Origin: Exophiala sp. HKRS030
Taxonomy: Eukaryota > Ascomycota > Eurotiomycetes > Chaetothyriales > Herpotrichiellaceae
Direction: 5' to 3'
DNA: 64,000 nt
NCBI GenBank assembly: GCA_023897205.1
Contig: JAHWDD010000007.1
Coordinates: forward strand, 1,736,001-1,800,000
This document shows, in pieces, positions 11,617 to 22,821 of the stretch. Under the pieces are notes generated by a model. The model worked only from the letters and a program-made list of their open reading frames with translations. It was not told where the DNA came from and ran no database searches. Each line of letters begins with the position of its first letter. Positions within the stretch are counted from its first letter, which is position 1. Both the position numbers and the translations under genes were made by a program.

Positions 11617-14600
11617 ATGGCCAACAGCACAAGCACCGGCACGAGCGGCTTTCCAATCCAACCTGTAGACTTCAGTTTGGGCGATCTGCAACGAGCTCGA
11701 GAGTTCTACCACTACCTCCAGCCAGACAATCTCATTCACCCAGACTCTCGACGCCCCGACTCACTCTTCGACCTCGCCTCCGACGATGTCCCTAGCCTTA
11801 GCGATGCCCTGGCTCCCTTCTGTCAGCTTGCGGTTCTCCGCTGCGACTGCAGGAAAGCCATGCTCAACGTGATGGACCGAGACCTCATGTACTTCCTGGC
11901 CGAGGCTACGAAGGAATCCAAAGGAAAAGGAGACACAACATATGAGTTCGTGGAAGATCCCATACTCACGAGGTGCAGTTCGGTGCCATTGAAGGGGAAA
12001 ATATGTGAATTGACCATCAAGTCACAAAGTGCCGAAGGATCGCAACCTACACCAATGTTTGTGATCCCGGATCTGTCGCAATCCGACTTCTCTGAAATGG
12101 AAATTGTTACTGGCCCTCCATACTACAGGTTCTATGCCGGTGTCCCAATCACCACAAGAGAAGGCATCAACATTGGCAGTCTTGCGGTTATGGACACCAG
12201 ACCTCGCCCCGATGGCCTAACGGATGACGAGGTGAAGTTTATGGCCAATTCCGCGCGACAAATAATGCAGCATCTAGAAATCAACAGACAGGCAATCGAA
12301 GGGATGCGGTGTCGCCGCCTAGCGGAAGGTCTAGAAGCTTTCATCGCTGGGAAAAAAACCATCCAATTGTTTGCGCACCAAGTGGAGAGATCCATCAAGA
12401 GACGATCCAAAATGCTCAATGGCAGCGAGCCACCGAATGTCGACGGAATGCGAGAGCGCCCATCGTCAAGCGAGTACCGTTGGGCAGCTCAGAGAATAAC
12501 ATCTTGGAACTCCCTTGGCGACAATGACAGCACATCAGGCCATTCATCAGATTCGGACGATGGGTGGGCCAAAGTTGAAGACGATGCGGAGTCGCGGTCG
12601 CATATCAAAACCTTTGGTAGAGCGGCCAACATTCTCCGCGAGTCCTTTGGTGATATTGGGGAGGACGGCGCAGTAACATTCCTCAGTCTAAACCCGACCG
12701 CCGAGAAAACCCCTGTCCGTGGCCAAAGGCGTCGATCGATACCGTTTCTACCAGCCTCAAAAAATGCCCACCAAAAGCCACCCTCAGATGGAGAGAAAGC
12801 CAGTGCTATCCCCCAAACGACGGCAAGTCGGCCATGCTTTATTGCGTACTCGACGCAGACGGAACCTTATCTTCCAGAAAAGGAAGTGGCACATGTGAGA
12901 GGCATCGATGATGAAATGCTGCAAAGCCTGATGCGACGGTATCCCGGGGGGAAACTGTGGTCCTTGGACATTAATAACGTCTCGTCCTCGGAAGAAGACA
13001 GGACTGTACCCAACTCTCCGTTACGCCCTCGCAAAAAGAGCAGACGAAAACAGTTAGAGATGGATGCCTTGAGAAAGGAATTCCCTTCCGCTTTACAAGT
13101 GCTCTTTGCTCCCCTGTGGGATGCCAGTAGTGGGTCGTTTGCTCATGCTTGTTTTGTCGCGACAACACTAGACACAAGATCCTTCAGTTCTACCGTCGAA
13201 TTGCCTTTTCTCAACTCATTCTGCAGCACCTTAATGGCGGAGTGCAGTCGACTCGATACTATGGTAGCCGACAAGCAAAAGAGCGACTTTGTCGGTACTA
13301 TCTCGCATGAAATGCGGTCCCCTCTCCACGGATTGTTGGCCAGTGTGGAGTTTCTCACCGAGACCGATCTCACGGGTTTTCAGAGGTCTCTTGTTGATAC
13401 GATTGACTCATGCGGTCGGACTTTGTTAGACACCATCAACCACGTTCTTGACTTCTCCAAAGTCAACTCGTTCCAGAGGGTATGGCAGGCGTCGAATAAG
13501 AAGTCGCACAGTTCCAAACGAAACAACTTTTTAGGCCCCGAAAACTCCTCTAAGCCACTATCCCATGGTGCTCCTCCTCTGCTGCAACTGTTCGGTGTTA
13601 CCGATGTCTCTGCTGTCCTGGAGGAAGTGGTGGATGGTTTGGTCCTTGGTCATACGTACAATTCTGGGATCGACATAACAGACATTTCTCGCCACGCTCG
13701 AGGGCGAGGGACCAGACTTGGCAAACAGGATGGATTGGGCCCGGATACTGTTGACATCCTGATTGATGTTCAGCAAGCTGACTGGAATTTTTTGACACAA
13801 CCTGGAGCAATCCGACGCATCATCATGAACATCACTGGAAATGCCATCAAGTATACCAGTCAAGGGTCAATACATGTTCAGCTACAATTGAAGTCATCGA
13901 CCGAGGATGATGGCAATGATCTGATGGTTTTCACGGTAATGGATACTGGCAAGGGAATATCTCAAGAGTTTCTCTCGTCGAAGCTTTTTGTACCATTTGC
14001 TCAAGAAAACTCACTGGCACCCGGTACCGGCTTGGGCATGAGTATCGTTAGAAGTATCGTTCTCATGCTTGGTGGTACGATCAACGTGAAGAGCAAAGTT
14101 GATCAAGGAACTACGGTCGAGGTGAGCCTGCCTATGAAGAGACCTCTACCAGGTCAAACCTCAACCCAGACAACGCCCTGGTCTGGTGGGACAGTGTCTT
14201 CTACTGCCTCGGGTGGAGATGACAGTATCACCTTTCTCCACGCCAATTCAGCAAACGTTACAATGACCTTCTACCAGCCCGTGCCCAATGTGGACGTTGA
14301 GTTGAGTCAAGTGATCAAGTCATACGTCCAGGAATGGTACAATCTCGACTTTGTCGATTCCGTGCTCTACAAGACATGCACTGTTGTTCTTGTGAGAGAG
14401 GAACATTTGGAGAAGCTGATCGAGGATACTATGGGAACGCCGGGAAACCGCCCTGCTCTCATAGTGATGTGCTCTGTCTCGAGTAAACACAGCGCCGCGT
14501 TGCTACATTCTCTCGAACAACGGATAGCGAGCGTGGTGGAGTTTGTTTCGACGCCGTGCGGGCCCCATAAGCTTGCCCGTAGTATACGCATAGCTTTGGA

Positions 14601-15495
14601 TAAGAAGCAAGCTCAGAATCCTCAGTTCGCCGCGCCTTCTCAGTCCGCACCTCCTCCTGCCAGCCCAGCAACCACCCGAACAGCACTCGAGTCAGTCACG
14701 GAGGAGTTGCGTGACATGGACTTGAACCCTCCTGGCCAAAACGACAAGGCGAAAGTGGTGCAAGCGACCGAGACTTTTGCAGCGTCACAGGCCAGTCAAA
14801 ACGCACAGATGGCGCTTCACGAGCCCATCACAGCTCTGCGCACGCCCCGGACTCATGTTAGCGAAGGAGATTCATTTCCATTTCCCATACAGACGCAGGA
14901 TGCATCAAGGGTGCGTCGCGAGCGGAACAGGAGCATGTCCGGAAATGGGTTGTCTCAAAATACTCCCAGCAATGGAACCACGCCACTCGAAGCGCCTCGG
15001 CCTTCCCATCTCTTGACCGAGTTGAAACCTGAACGTATCGACCCTCACGTTCTCCTGGTAGATGACAACAAAATCAACCTCCGACTCCTGGAGACGTATC
15101 TGCGGACGAAGAGAAAATACACGCGCATCTGTCAGGCCGAAGATGGTGAGCAAGCGGTTGATGCCGTCAGGCAAGCGCAGGTACCGTTTGACGTCATCTT
15201 TATGGATATTTCGATGCCCGTGATGAACGGCTTCGACGCGACAAGGGCGATTCGCCAGTTCGAGGACAGCAGGAGTAATGGCGGCAGTTCCGACCCAGGC
15301 GCGATGATCATTGCGCTGACGGGGCTTGCAAGCGGCAAGGACCAGACCGAGGTGTTTGACTCTGGGTGTGATATTTACATGACGAAGCCGGTGAGTTTCA
15401 AGGAGGTCGGGAAGTTGTTGGATCATTGGGAAAAGCATCAGAGTCTGGCTGTTGATGTGGATGGGATTACGGGCGGACTGGGTCAATCTCACTAG
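11617..15495 (+). CDS. Hybrid histidine kinase, GAF-HisKA-HATPase-REC
   Basis: A single uninterrupted exon encodes 1,292 residues. This is a cytosolic sensor kinase of the fungal hybrid type that feeds a His-Asp phosphorelay. In order it has: an N-terminal region with a GAF-type sensor (about residues 80-230, including YYRFYAGVPI and NIGSLAVMD); a low-complexity linker; HisKA with the phosphoacceptor His564 in SHEMRSPLHG; and HATPase_c with the N box IIMNITGNAIKY, G1 box DTGKGIS and G2 box GTGLGMSIV. A second disordered linker (about 1000-1140) leads to a C-terminal receiver with phosphoacceptor Asp1197 in FMDISMPVMNG and the conserved Lys in MTKPVSF. No transmembrane helix is visible, so the signal is probably intracellular. 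I cannot assign the ligand or a class number with confidence. Confidence 0.95.
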   Translation: MANSTSTGTSGFPIQPVDFSLGDLQRAREFYHYLQPDNLIHPDSRRPDSLFDLASDDVPSLSDALAPFCQLAVLRCDCRKAMLNVMDRDLMYFLAEATKESKGKGDTTYEFVEDPILTRCSSVPLKGKICELTIKSQSAEGSQPTPMFVIPDLSQSDFSEMEIVTGPPYYRFYAGVPITTREGINIGSLAVMDTRPRPDGLTDDEVKFMANSARQIMQHLEINRQAIEGMRCRRLAEGLEAFIAGKKTIQLFAHQVERSIKRRSKMLNGSEPPNVDGMRERPSSSEYRWAAQRITSWNSLGDNDSTSGHSSDSDDGWAKVEDDAESRSHIKTFGRAANILRESFGDIGEDGAVTFLSLNPTAEKTPVRGQRRRSIPFLPASKNAHQKPPSDGEKASAIPQTTASRPCFIAYSTQTEPYLPEKEVAHVRGIDDEMLQSLMRRYPGGKLWSLDINNVSSSEEDRTVPNSPLRPRKKSRRKQLEMDALRKEFPSALQVLFAPLWDASSGSFAHACFVATTLDTRSFSSTVELPFLNSFCSTLMAECSRLDTMVADKQKSDFVGTISHEMRSPLHGLLASVEFLTETDLTGFQRSLVDTIDSCGRTLLDTINHVLDFSKVNSFQRVWQASNKKSHSSKRNNFLGPENSSKPLSHGAPPLLQLFGVTDVSAVLEEVVDGLVLGHTYNSGIDITDISRHARGRGTRLGKQDGLGPDTVDILIDVQQADWNFLTQPGAIRRIIMNITGNAIKYTSQGSIHVQLQLKSSTEDDGNDLMVFTVMDTGKGISQEFLSSKLFVPFAQENSLAPGTGLGMSIVRSIVLMLGGTINVKSKVDQGTTVEVSLPMKRPLPGQTSTQTTPWSGGTVSSTASGGDDSITFLHANSANVTMTFYQPVPNVDVELSQVIKSYVQEWYNLDFVDSVLYKTCTVVLVREEHLEKLIEDTMGTPGNRPALIVMCSVSSKHSAALLHSLEQRIASVVEFVSTPCGPHKLARSIRIALDKKQAQNPQFAAPSQSAPPPASPATTRTALESVTEELRDMDLNPPGQNDKAKVVQATETFAASQASQNAQMALHEPITALRTPRTHVSEGDSFPFPIQTQDASRVRRERNRSMSGNGLSQNTPSNGTTPLEAPRPSHLLTELKPERIDPHVLLVDDNKINLRLLETYLRTKRKYTRICQAEDGEQAVDAVRQAQVPFDVIFMDISMPVMNGFDATRAIRQFEDSRSNGGSSDPGAMIIALTGLASGKDQTEVFDSGCDIYMTKPVSFKEVGKLLDHWEKHQSLAVDVDGITGGLGQSH

Positions 15496-16091
15496 TGTGA
15501 CACTTGGTCGGCAACATTGAGATTCAAGCTGGCTTTGAAGAGTCAGTGAACGGGTGAACGATAGAGTCGGAAATGGTATTTTGTCGAATGGGCATGAATG
15601 GCACTGTCACGATTTCAACGACATGGGTTTACGAGAAATAGGAGTTTGGCGTAAGAATGGTGTTTTGATATGGTTGCATGGTCGTTGATGCGGTTTGACA
15701 CATCAACAGTATGTGTACGAAGGTATATGCTTTGGGTGGCACGTTTTTTCCCTTTTCTGACAAGGGATTTTGCAGTTCCGACGATTCAGGCTTTGTTTTA
15801 CTGATGACACGATATTGTTTGGCAAGGGAAACGAGAAGATATCTGGGTCGGAATGGAGCTGTCCTTTGCCGTACGAAGTATGATGGGTAGTATGAAGTAT
15901 GGTCGGTCAGTCATGGAGGGGACCTTGATAGGCATGAATTGAGAGAAAGATGTTGCACATTCTGAATACTTATTTACCACATCGTCAGAGTGTAGCAGTC
16001 TTATACTACGTACTCGTTAGATTCCTGTGTTGGAGCCATCACTTCCCTCCTCGCTTCACAATCCTATGTCCGACTCTTAATGAATCCCTGG
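15496..16091. other. Intergenic between convergent genes
   Basis: These are the 3' flanks of the histidine kinase and of the MetX-like hydrolase. I see no gene. Confidence 0.4.
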
Positions 16092-17225
16092 TCAACCCAA
16101 CTTTGGTGCTTCTGCGAGTAATCTCGCGAGTCGTTCGTCGAGCCACTTGACATCTTCCATGTTCCCCGGCGGGCCTCCGGCCCAGTGTCCCCAGACCGAG
16201 GGGTAGACGTCGAGGGTGCCGACTCCGGGGGACATTGATGACACTTCGTATTCTGAATCTTCGGGTCTGGACACACAAAAGTTGGCGATAGATCAATCAA
16301 AGAGAAGGGACTGGGTAATGACAACTCACGGGAAATACAAATCCGTCTTACTGGGCAACACGAGAGTTTTGGCCTTGATGGCGGCCATTGCCTTTTCAAA
16401 GTCCCCGTCGTAGGGTCCCTGGAGGCTCACGTCGCCGTTTGTCCAGGTCCACAGCATGGTCAGGAGGTTTTCCGGGTCCTTGCTCAACGCCCACGGTTCC
16501 CAAAAGGTTTGCAAAAAGTCCTCGAGCGACTTGGCCCCGTATGCCGTTTCGTGGAGTCGTTGGCGGTAAAAGGTCTGGCTGAACCCCCAGCCGGCGTAGG
16601 CGCGACCGAAAGCCTTGAGGCCGACGGTGCGTTCGGTCTGGGTCCATTCGTCGCGAGGCCGAGCTGCCGCCCTATCCTCGACACGCTCGAGGGCCGGACC
16701 CGCCGAGGACTGACCCTTTGCGGCGAGCAGGGCGACCTTGACCCCCTCGAGCATGGTCTGGTTGTGGAAGCTGGTCCGGGCGGAGCCGCAAAAGGGGACC
16801 ACGACGTCCATGAACGAAGGGTACTGAGTGGCCCACTGGAAAGACTGGGCGGCCCCCATGGACCACCCCGTCACGAGGCGGAGGTGGGTGACCTTGAGGT
16901 GCTCGGTGACCAAGACGTGCTGGGCCCTCACGTTGTCGAAAAAACTGACCTTGGGGAAGGGGGAGACGGACGAGTTGGACGGCGAGATGGACTGGCCATT
17001 GCCGAACAACGCCGGGATGATGATGAAATAGTGATTCGGGTCGAGGGCCTTGTCGGTCCCGACGAGCCATTCATTGTCACTGATCAACCCGCTGAACCAC
17101 GTCGGGTAGAGGATCGCCGGGTTGGAGGGAGACCCAAACGTCCGGTACGCTATGAAAGCTCCGGGGATGGTTTCGCCGGATTGTAGGGCAAAGTCCCCCA
17201 GAGAGTAGGTTGAGATTTCCGACAT
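16092..17225 (-). CDS. Alpha/beta hydrolase of the homoserine acetyltransferase-like (MetX) group
   Basis: Two exons (16330-17225 and 16092-16266, minus strand) encode 356 residues. The fold is an alpha/beta hydrolase similar to homoserine O-acetyltransferase. The nucleophile elbow is GWSMGAAQ, the acid is in PSKTDLYF at the exon 1 end, and the catalytic His is in SVWGHWAGG in exon 2. Splicing across 16267-16329 joins YFP to PEDSEYE. The early ILYPTWFSG and FGNGQSISPS motifs match the family. It lacks clear features that separate true Met2 from related fungal hydrolases, so I do not call it a methionine-pathway enzyme. It is divergent from the flavin-reductase-like gene at 17875. Confidence 0.88.
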
Positions 17226-17874
17226 TGTTGCCGATACGTACTGGGTACGGACTCCTCAATAGGAGAACCTGCCCAAGATACTAGGTAGTTGATCGTATGT
17301 CGATGACTAGTATGGTGCCTCAGTTGGATGCAGATGATGCTGGAGCTGGAAAGAGAATGTGTCCTTGAATGATGGAGTGAAGAAGTCGAATGACTAGAAA
17401 GTCGTTGATCTGGCCCCTCTTCCCTCGCATGGATCAATGGAACAGTAACGAATTCAATAGGTGAGACTCGTTACTCCGTACTCGTAATCGCAATTGTTGA
17501 CTGATACCATCCCTGGCAGATACATCGACCCCGCAGTTTCGACACGGATAAGGACGGGCATCTCCTTTTTAGCGAAGACCCTTAAGGCTACGGATAAAGA
17601 GGGAGTTTTCAAAAGGCCGCACAAGGCTGTGTGGATTACACACGGTGCTTCCTACAGAAAAAAAAAATGATGACGTAAACTTGAAGAATATCTCACCAAA
17701 TCTACATGACTAGAATCATCATAGTAAGGCTTTTGATGATATAATCTCCTGGCCGGCAGTAGTACTTATTAATACAGTTCTCGTGCCGTCTCTCTTGTCG
17801 TTTCAACTTGGACCTGCTCTCTCTCAGCCCTCTCAAGTCGAACACCGAGCTTATCCAAGCAGGACAATAACAAA
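17226..17874. promoter_or_regulatory. Divergent promoter with a CRE-like site
   Basis: This is 650 bp between two divergent metabolic genes. It contains TACTCCGTA at 17472-17480 and a TGACGTAA (CRE/ATF half-site type) octamer at 17671-17678, about 200 bp before the plus-strand ATG. Binding is inferred from the motif only. Confidence 0.4.
17472..17480. repeat. TACTCCGTA dispersed motif
   Basis: This is an exact reverse-orientation copy of TACGGAGTA, placed in a divergent promoter. Confidence 0.7.
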
Positions 17875-18783
17875 ATGTCTTCGACCGAATCCAAACCGCA
17901 AGAAGCTCAAGAGAAGCACGATGCCGAATCGACCATCAAACGAAACCCTCACGGTGACTTCACCAAGGTCCAAGCGTCGAGACCTGACTGGGACCAAGAC
18001 CGTGAATGGCGTTTCACAAAGACGCAAGATCCGACGTGGACCTACGGTGGTGGCGCGTCTGACAAGTCGGGCCTGTCCCGGTCTCACGTCTCGATCGACC
18101 CTTACGCCGAGGGACGCTCGCCCGTGTCGAACTACAAACTTCTCATCTCGGGTATCATCCCTCGACCGATCGGGTTCCTCTCGACTCGGTCCAAGGACGG
18201 GGCGTCCACCAACCTGGCCCCCTTCAGCTACACCCAGGTCTTCAACCACGACCCTCCCATCTTCGGGGTAGGGTTCAGCGGGGGGTTCGACAACGCCAAG
18301 GACACTCTCCGGAACCTGATGGACACGGGCGAGTGCGTCATCAACATCATCAGCGAGGATTACGTCGAGGCGGCCAACTCTTGCGCCATCGACCTGCCCT
18401 ACGGCGAGAGCGAGTGGTCGGTGTCGGGTCTGACTCCCGCCCAGAGTAAAACGGTAAGGGCGTCTAGGGTGAGAGAGGCCGTGTTTAGTGTGGAAGGTAA
18501 ATTACTCAACACTCAAGAATTCGAGTCCAGGACGACCCCGGGGAAGAAGACGGGAGTCTTGGCCGTGATCGAGGGTGTGCACTTTTGGGTCCGAGAGGAC
18601 GCCATCAACGAGGACAAGAGTATCATCGCGCCCGAAGTCTTGAGACCAATTGCGAGACTTGGTGGCATCACTTACGCCAGGGTCCTCGACGGGTTTGAGA
18701 TTCCCAGACCCATCCTCAAAGACGAACAGGACCAGGGGAAGATTGTGGACGGTATGGTCAAACCAAAAGTAGATGGGCAGTAG
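17875..18783 (+). CDS. Flavin reductase-like FMN-binding domain protein
   Basis: A single exon encodes 302 residues. The protein belongs to the flavin-reductase-like, FMN-binding split-barrel family. The core runs from about residue 78 (SPVSNYKLLISG, IIPRPIGFLSTRS) through NLAPFSYTQVFNHDPP and GVGFSGG, where FMN is usually bound, to DTGECVINI and the late GGITYARV segment. The first 75 residues are polar and low in complexity and precede the domain. There is no signal peptide or membrane segment. The partner oxidoreductase is not evident. It is divergent from the MetX-like hydrolase, which could mean shared control, but that is inference. Confidence 0.9.
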   Translation: MSSTESKPQEAQEKHDAESTIKRNPHGDFTKVQASRPDWDQDREWRFTKTQDPTWTYGGGASDKSGLSRSHVSIDPYAEGRSPVSNYKLLISGIIPRPIGFLSTRSKDGASTNLAPFSYTQVFNHDPPIFGVGFSGGFDNAKDTLRNLMDTGECVINIISEDYVEAANSCAIDLPYGESEWSVSGLTPAQSKTVRASRVREAVFSVEGKLLNTQEFESRTTPGKKTGVLAVIEGVHFWVREDAINEDKSIIAPEVLRPIARLGGITYARVLDGFEIPRPILKDEQDQGKIVDGMVKPKVDGQ

Positions 18784-19654
18784 CTGTGGGATGGAATTTC
18801 AGCATAGAACATAGAATATAGACCACAGACGTCGGATGTTGGGCCAAATTCAGGATATAGATTCAAAGCCTCAACATTCATGATTCGAATCTGACTGCCA
18901 GACAAGAATCCATCCGAGTAGAAAAATGACATCTTCCGTCACTCCATACTCTCCTCTCCCCAAGCTGCATCTGGTCTGAACACTTCACTGACTTGCACAT
19001 ATACGTTACTACCTTGGGCATGTATCTACTGTCACTACGGGATGTATTCACCTGAGTGATCCACCAACAATTCATACTTTATATGTTAAAAGAGTGAACT
19101 TGTCTTCAACAAAGAAATTCGCCTTGATGGCCCAACTAGCAAGACTCACCACGTCGAAATGTGACTTTGTTACACGCATGGTTTGGAGGTTGGGCTTATC
19201 CTTGGAAAGTCAGCCCGGTTGGGATTAAACTGGGAGTCGGCTGCTTTCCATGACTACTGTAGCAACCTCTACAAGTATTACGGGATGTAATACGTTCCTC
19301 AGGGAGTTGAGATTTGTGAATGGTCATAGTCGGGATAAGTATTTAGGAGCCTCGGCCGGTCGAAAGACTGGGGTCGGGGCTTCGAAAAGGACCTTTGAAT
19401 TTTTGTTCCTTGCGATTTTTTTTCAAAAACTTTTTGGGTCTTGTTTTCTCTTTCTGAAAGGAGAGTGCCAGGCGAGGGCGGTGAATACAGTCCAAAGCAA
19501 GAGGCAGTGAGTGAGTGAACATGGTGAAGGTGATGGGTACGAGAACAGTGATATTCCACAACCCACAATATACTATACAATTATCAGACTAAGCACCCCT
19601 CTAGCACACTCGAATTACTCTATTTTTTCCTGAGATGCTCTCAATCAAACCTTG
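18784..19654. other. Intergenic between convergent genes
   Basis: This is 870 bp between the 3' ends of the flavin-reductase-like and MFS genes. Several short frames are open, but none encodes a recognisable protein. Confidence 0.4.
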
Positions 19655-21953
19655 TTATGCCACGGCAAATGTACTTCTGGCTCTCAACTTGGCGCCGTAA
19701 AAGTACAAGGCAAACATGCCAACGACACCGACGACGGCCAAACCGGCGAGGAGACTGACGCCACCTCCGACGCCGAGGGTGAGAAACATTGGTCGAGAGA
19801 AGACGACGCAACCGGCGGCGAAGAGGGCGCGGAAAAGATCGTTGCCGGCGAACAACGACGCCGCGTACCGTGGGTAAGACAGTGGCAAGTACACAAAGAT
19901 GCACTGGAAGATGAAAAAGTTGGCAGCCACGAGGATGACAACTCCAACCATGCTCACGATCCAATGTATCGAGGCACGTGCGGTCCAGCCTGGAGGGACA
20001 ACAGATTCATCAGTCGACGCCTAAAAGGGCCGGGTAGAAGAGACGGAGGAAGAGGAAAAGGAGGAGTGGTAGGATGGTACAAGACTTACCAAACATAAAG
20101 TACCCCATCGGAAGGGCACAGACACCAAACAAGGCCGGAACCAAGCGATGCTCGGGGGGCCGGAAACCTCGGTTACGAATGTCCGGAACGAGATACAGGA
20201 GCAGGTAGGAAGTAAAGCCGGTGACACCGATGAGACAAGCGATGCCGATGGTTAGAAAAGTCAAGCCCAGCTCGCCGAGGTTGAAGCCGTAGATGTCGAT
20301 GTATACGAGTGGAAACACCTCGAAAAACGAGTAGTATATCCCGTAAGTCAAAGCCGTCTGCAAATGAGAAGGTCATGTGTCAGTGGATTTTCCCTCCCTT
20401 CCAAGTCGGTTCGGATTTCAAGGTGTAGAGGTAGGTATGGAGAAAAACAACATACATAGACATTTGTAAACAGTACAGCTGGATCTTTGATCATAATTTC
20501 CACAGGTTTGATGACGGCGTCGACAAAGATCGATGACACACTCATGTCTGCTTGCTGGATCTCGCTTTGAGAACGAAGGTCGTTCCGTCCCATGGTTCTA
20601 CGAAGGCGCCGTGCTCGACGACGGAGGATGGTCGATCCACGTGTCTCGGGGCAGGCGATGAGGTAGAGAACTAGGATGGGGGCTGACATCCACACGAGTT
20701 CCCAGAGTGACCAGCGCCATCTATATTCAGTCGTCAGTATCACACAACACCAAACATCTAATGGCATCACTCGAGAAGAAAACTCACCCCTTGGCAGAGA
20801 CTGCGAATCCAGCAATGACGGGACCCAACGCTGGACCCCAAAAGCACGCGGCCGTCCACGCAGACAGGTAAAGCGGGAGAAGGAGTAAATTGTACTAAGA
20901 GAGCAATCAGTTGTTGTTGTTGTTGTCGTCGTCGTCGGCGTAGGATGTATTGGCATCGACAGCTTTCACATACCATGTCACCCACAGATGCACCTCCGTT
21001 CGCTAAGCACGGACTGCTCAGGAATCCTTGTAAGAATCGCAGGACGAGAAGACCGGCGTAGTTCTTGACCACCGCGGTGGGTACGGACAGGATGACGAAG
21101 AGGAAGAATGTCGGGGTATACACTCCGTTCCGACCGATGGCTGGGATTTCACTGAGGGGTGCAAAAAGGAGAGGACCGATACCATCTTGAACAAGGAACA
21201 GGTCAGCTTTTTGTCCCAGGTCTCGGTATCAGGGAAGAAGAGTGTAAATGCTCACATCCTATGACATAGATTGCCAGTCCCATGGCCGCTGCAGCCTGTG
21301 AAACCCCAAACTCTTCCATGACGCCCCTATAGGAGGGTTAGAAATGGATGGAAACATGTACCCTCTTCCTGTGGGAACTCACGCCTCACCAACCACGTAG
21401 ATACTGGATCCAGCATACATTGCGAAACTGTAGAGACTGTAGATATGCATGTCAGTCTACACGTCGGTATCCGACTTCACATGGAGGATCATTACCATAT
21501 CTGCAACAGGACAAAACTCTTCTTCCCCTTGGACCAATTTTGTGGGTTCTCCGGGTCATCGGTCGTGTACCAGTCGACGAGCACGGTTCCATCGGCGGAC
21601 TTGTGAAGAGATATCGGGATGCTTCTTGTCTTTTCCAGTTCAAGCTGACGATCCAATTCCAGTCGTTCCTGGGTAAAGACTCGACTGATTTGTCGCTCAA
21701 GACTGAGTCTACCCGCAGCTTCTTCATCGGTGCTCGGTGTTCTCTCGTCCTCTGGGGATAGATCTCCTGGACTTTCGGGTGCCTATATACGAATGCCATT
21801 GAGCAAAAGGCGGCTCGAGATGAATGGGTAAAGATGACGAACCAGCTTCGGGAGCGCGAACCCGGGTCGCTCGTCAGGGTACAGAACGGTTCGATTGTTG
21901 GTGATGAACCGAATGAGCTGGCCGAGGGGCGCATCTCTTATCGTGTCCAGCAT
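19655..21953 (-). CDS. MFS transporter, DHA1 (drug:H+ antiporter) type
   Basis: Nine exons on the minus strand (21843-21953, 21496-21782, 21383-21436, 21256-21326, 20974-21185, 20788-20894, 20456-20720, 20090-20357, 19655-19989) join in frame to 569 residues. The N-terminus (MLDTIRDAPLGQLIRFIT, then YPDERPGF) is typical of fungal drug or polyamine-like MFS proteins. WYTTDDPENPQNWS precedes TM1. The membrane segments that follow include GPLLFAPLSEIPAIGRN and LRFLQGFLSSPCLANGGAS, with the antiporter motif near GPALGPVIAGF. The second half has a central loop carrying PETRGSTILRRRARRLR and ends with a short basic tail. It probably exports small organic compounds at the plasma membrane; the substrate is unknown. 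Confidence 0.9.
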
Positions 21954-22821
21954 TTGGATGAGTTCGATGTTATCGTCAAGAATTGCGATAACCTTACAGA
22001 ATGCATTCTGATCAAAGTTTTGCAAGTTGGACTTTTAAGGTAGTCCAGCACCCCAATCATTTTTCCTGACCATCGTTCAGGAGACCGCCGTCTCGGACGA
22101 ACACAGCTTAGCAATACAGCACCAAATCTGTCTGGGAACGACATCGTGGAGGGCTCGGAGACATTCATGTGAGTGGTCAATTCGTCAGCAATGCCGTGCT
22201 GGTGGTGGTAGTGCATCTAAAATGGGCTGCCGTATTCGGACTGAAAAGCAAAGCCCGATCCATTTCGGTCCCATCACAGGTATTCTCGTCATTTCCATGC
22301 TCCACGGTCCGCAGAATGAATGTGGATGATGGTGCTTGACGAGTCGGCCAGATTATGAACAGGGCGTTACGGGTGTCTCGAGCAATTAGTAATTTGTTGG
22401 GGCCTGGACTTGTGCTGTTAGTTCTAGGAGAAGCGAAAAAAGAATCTCTACTGGCCCACCGTGCAATGATTGACCGGGAACGAATAGTAATCACCACAAG
22501 AGTCATAACATGGTCTCAATGATTGGTATCTAGACATCTTTCCGGGAAGAGTAAATTGTCCAGAGATCGCATCCGCTCATTGATCCATAGTGAGCAAGTC
22601 GATTTGGATAGTAATTTAATGATTGGATTCAACCAATACAGGATCAGCTTAAACCGAATGTACCGAGTAGACCCTTGCAAGTACAAATATTTGATTGTCC
22701 AGAAACTGCAACTGCATTATCCTACAGTCCATTAAGGAGCGTGTATATGAGCCAGAAGGTAACAGTATCAACTGCCATGGTATCATCTTCATCCACCTCG
22801 TCGTTGTGGTCTCAATGTCAT
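21954..22821. promoter_or_regulatory. Intergenic, upstream of the MFS gene
   Basis: This is 870 bp between the MFS start and the 3' end of the HD-domain gene; both genes are on the minus strand. I see no gene in it. Confidence 0.4.

Noticed and set aside
21452..21934. 160-residue minus-strand frame at the 5' end of the MFS gene
   Set aside because: It is a shifted frame over exon 2; the correct frame gives the typical MFS N-terminus and splices in phase.
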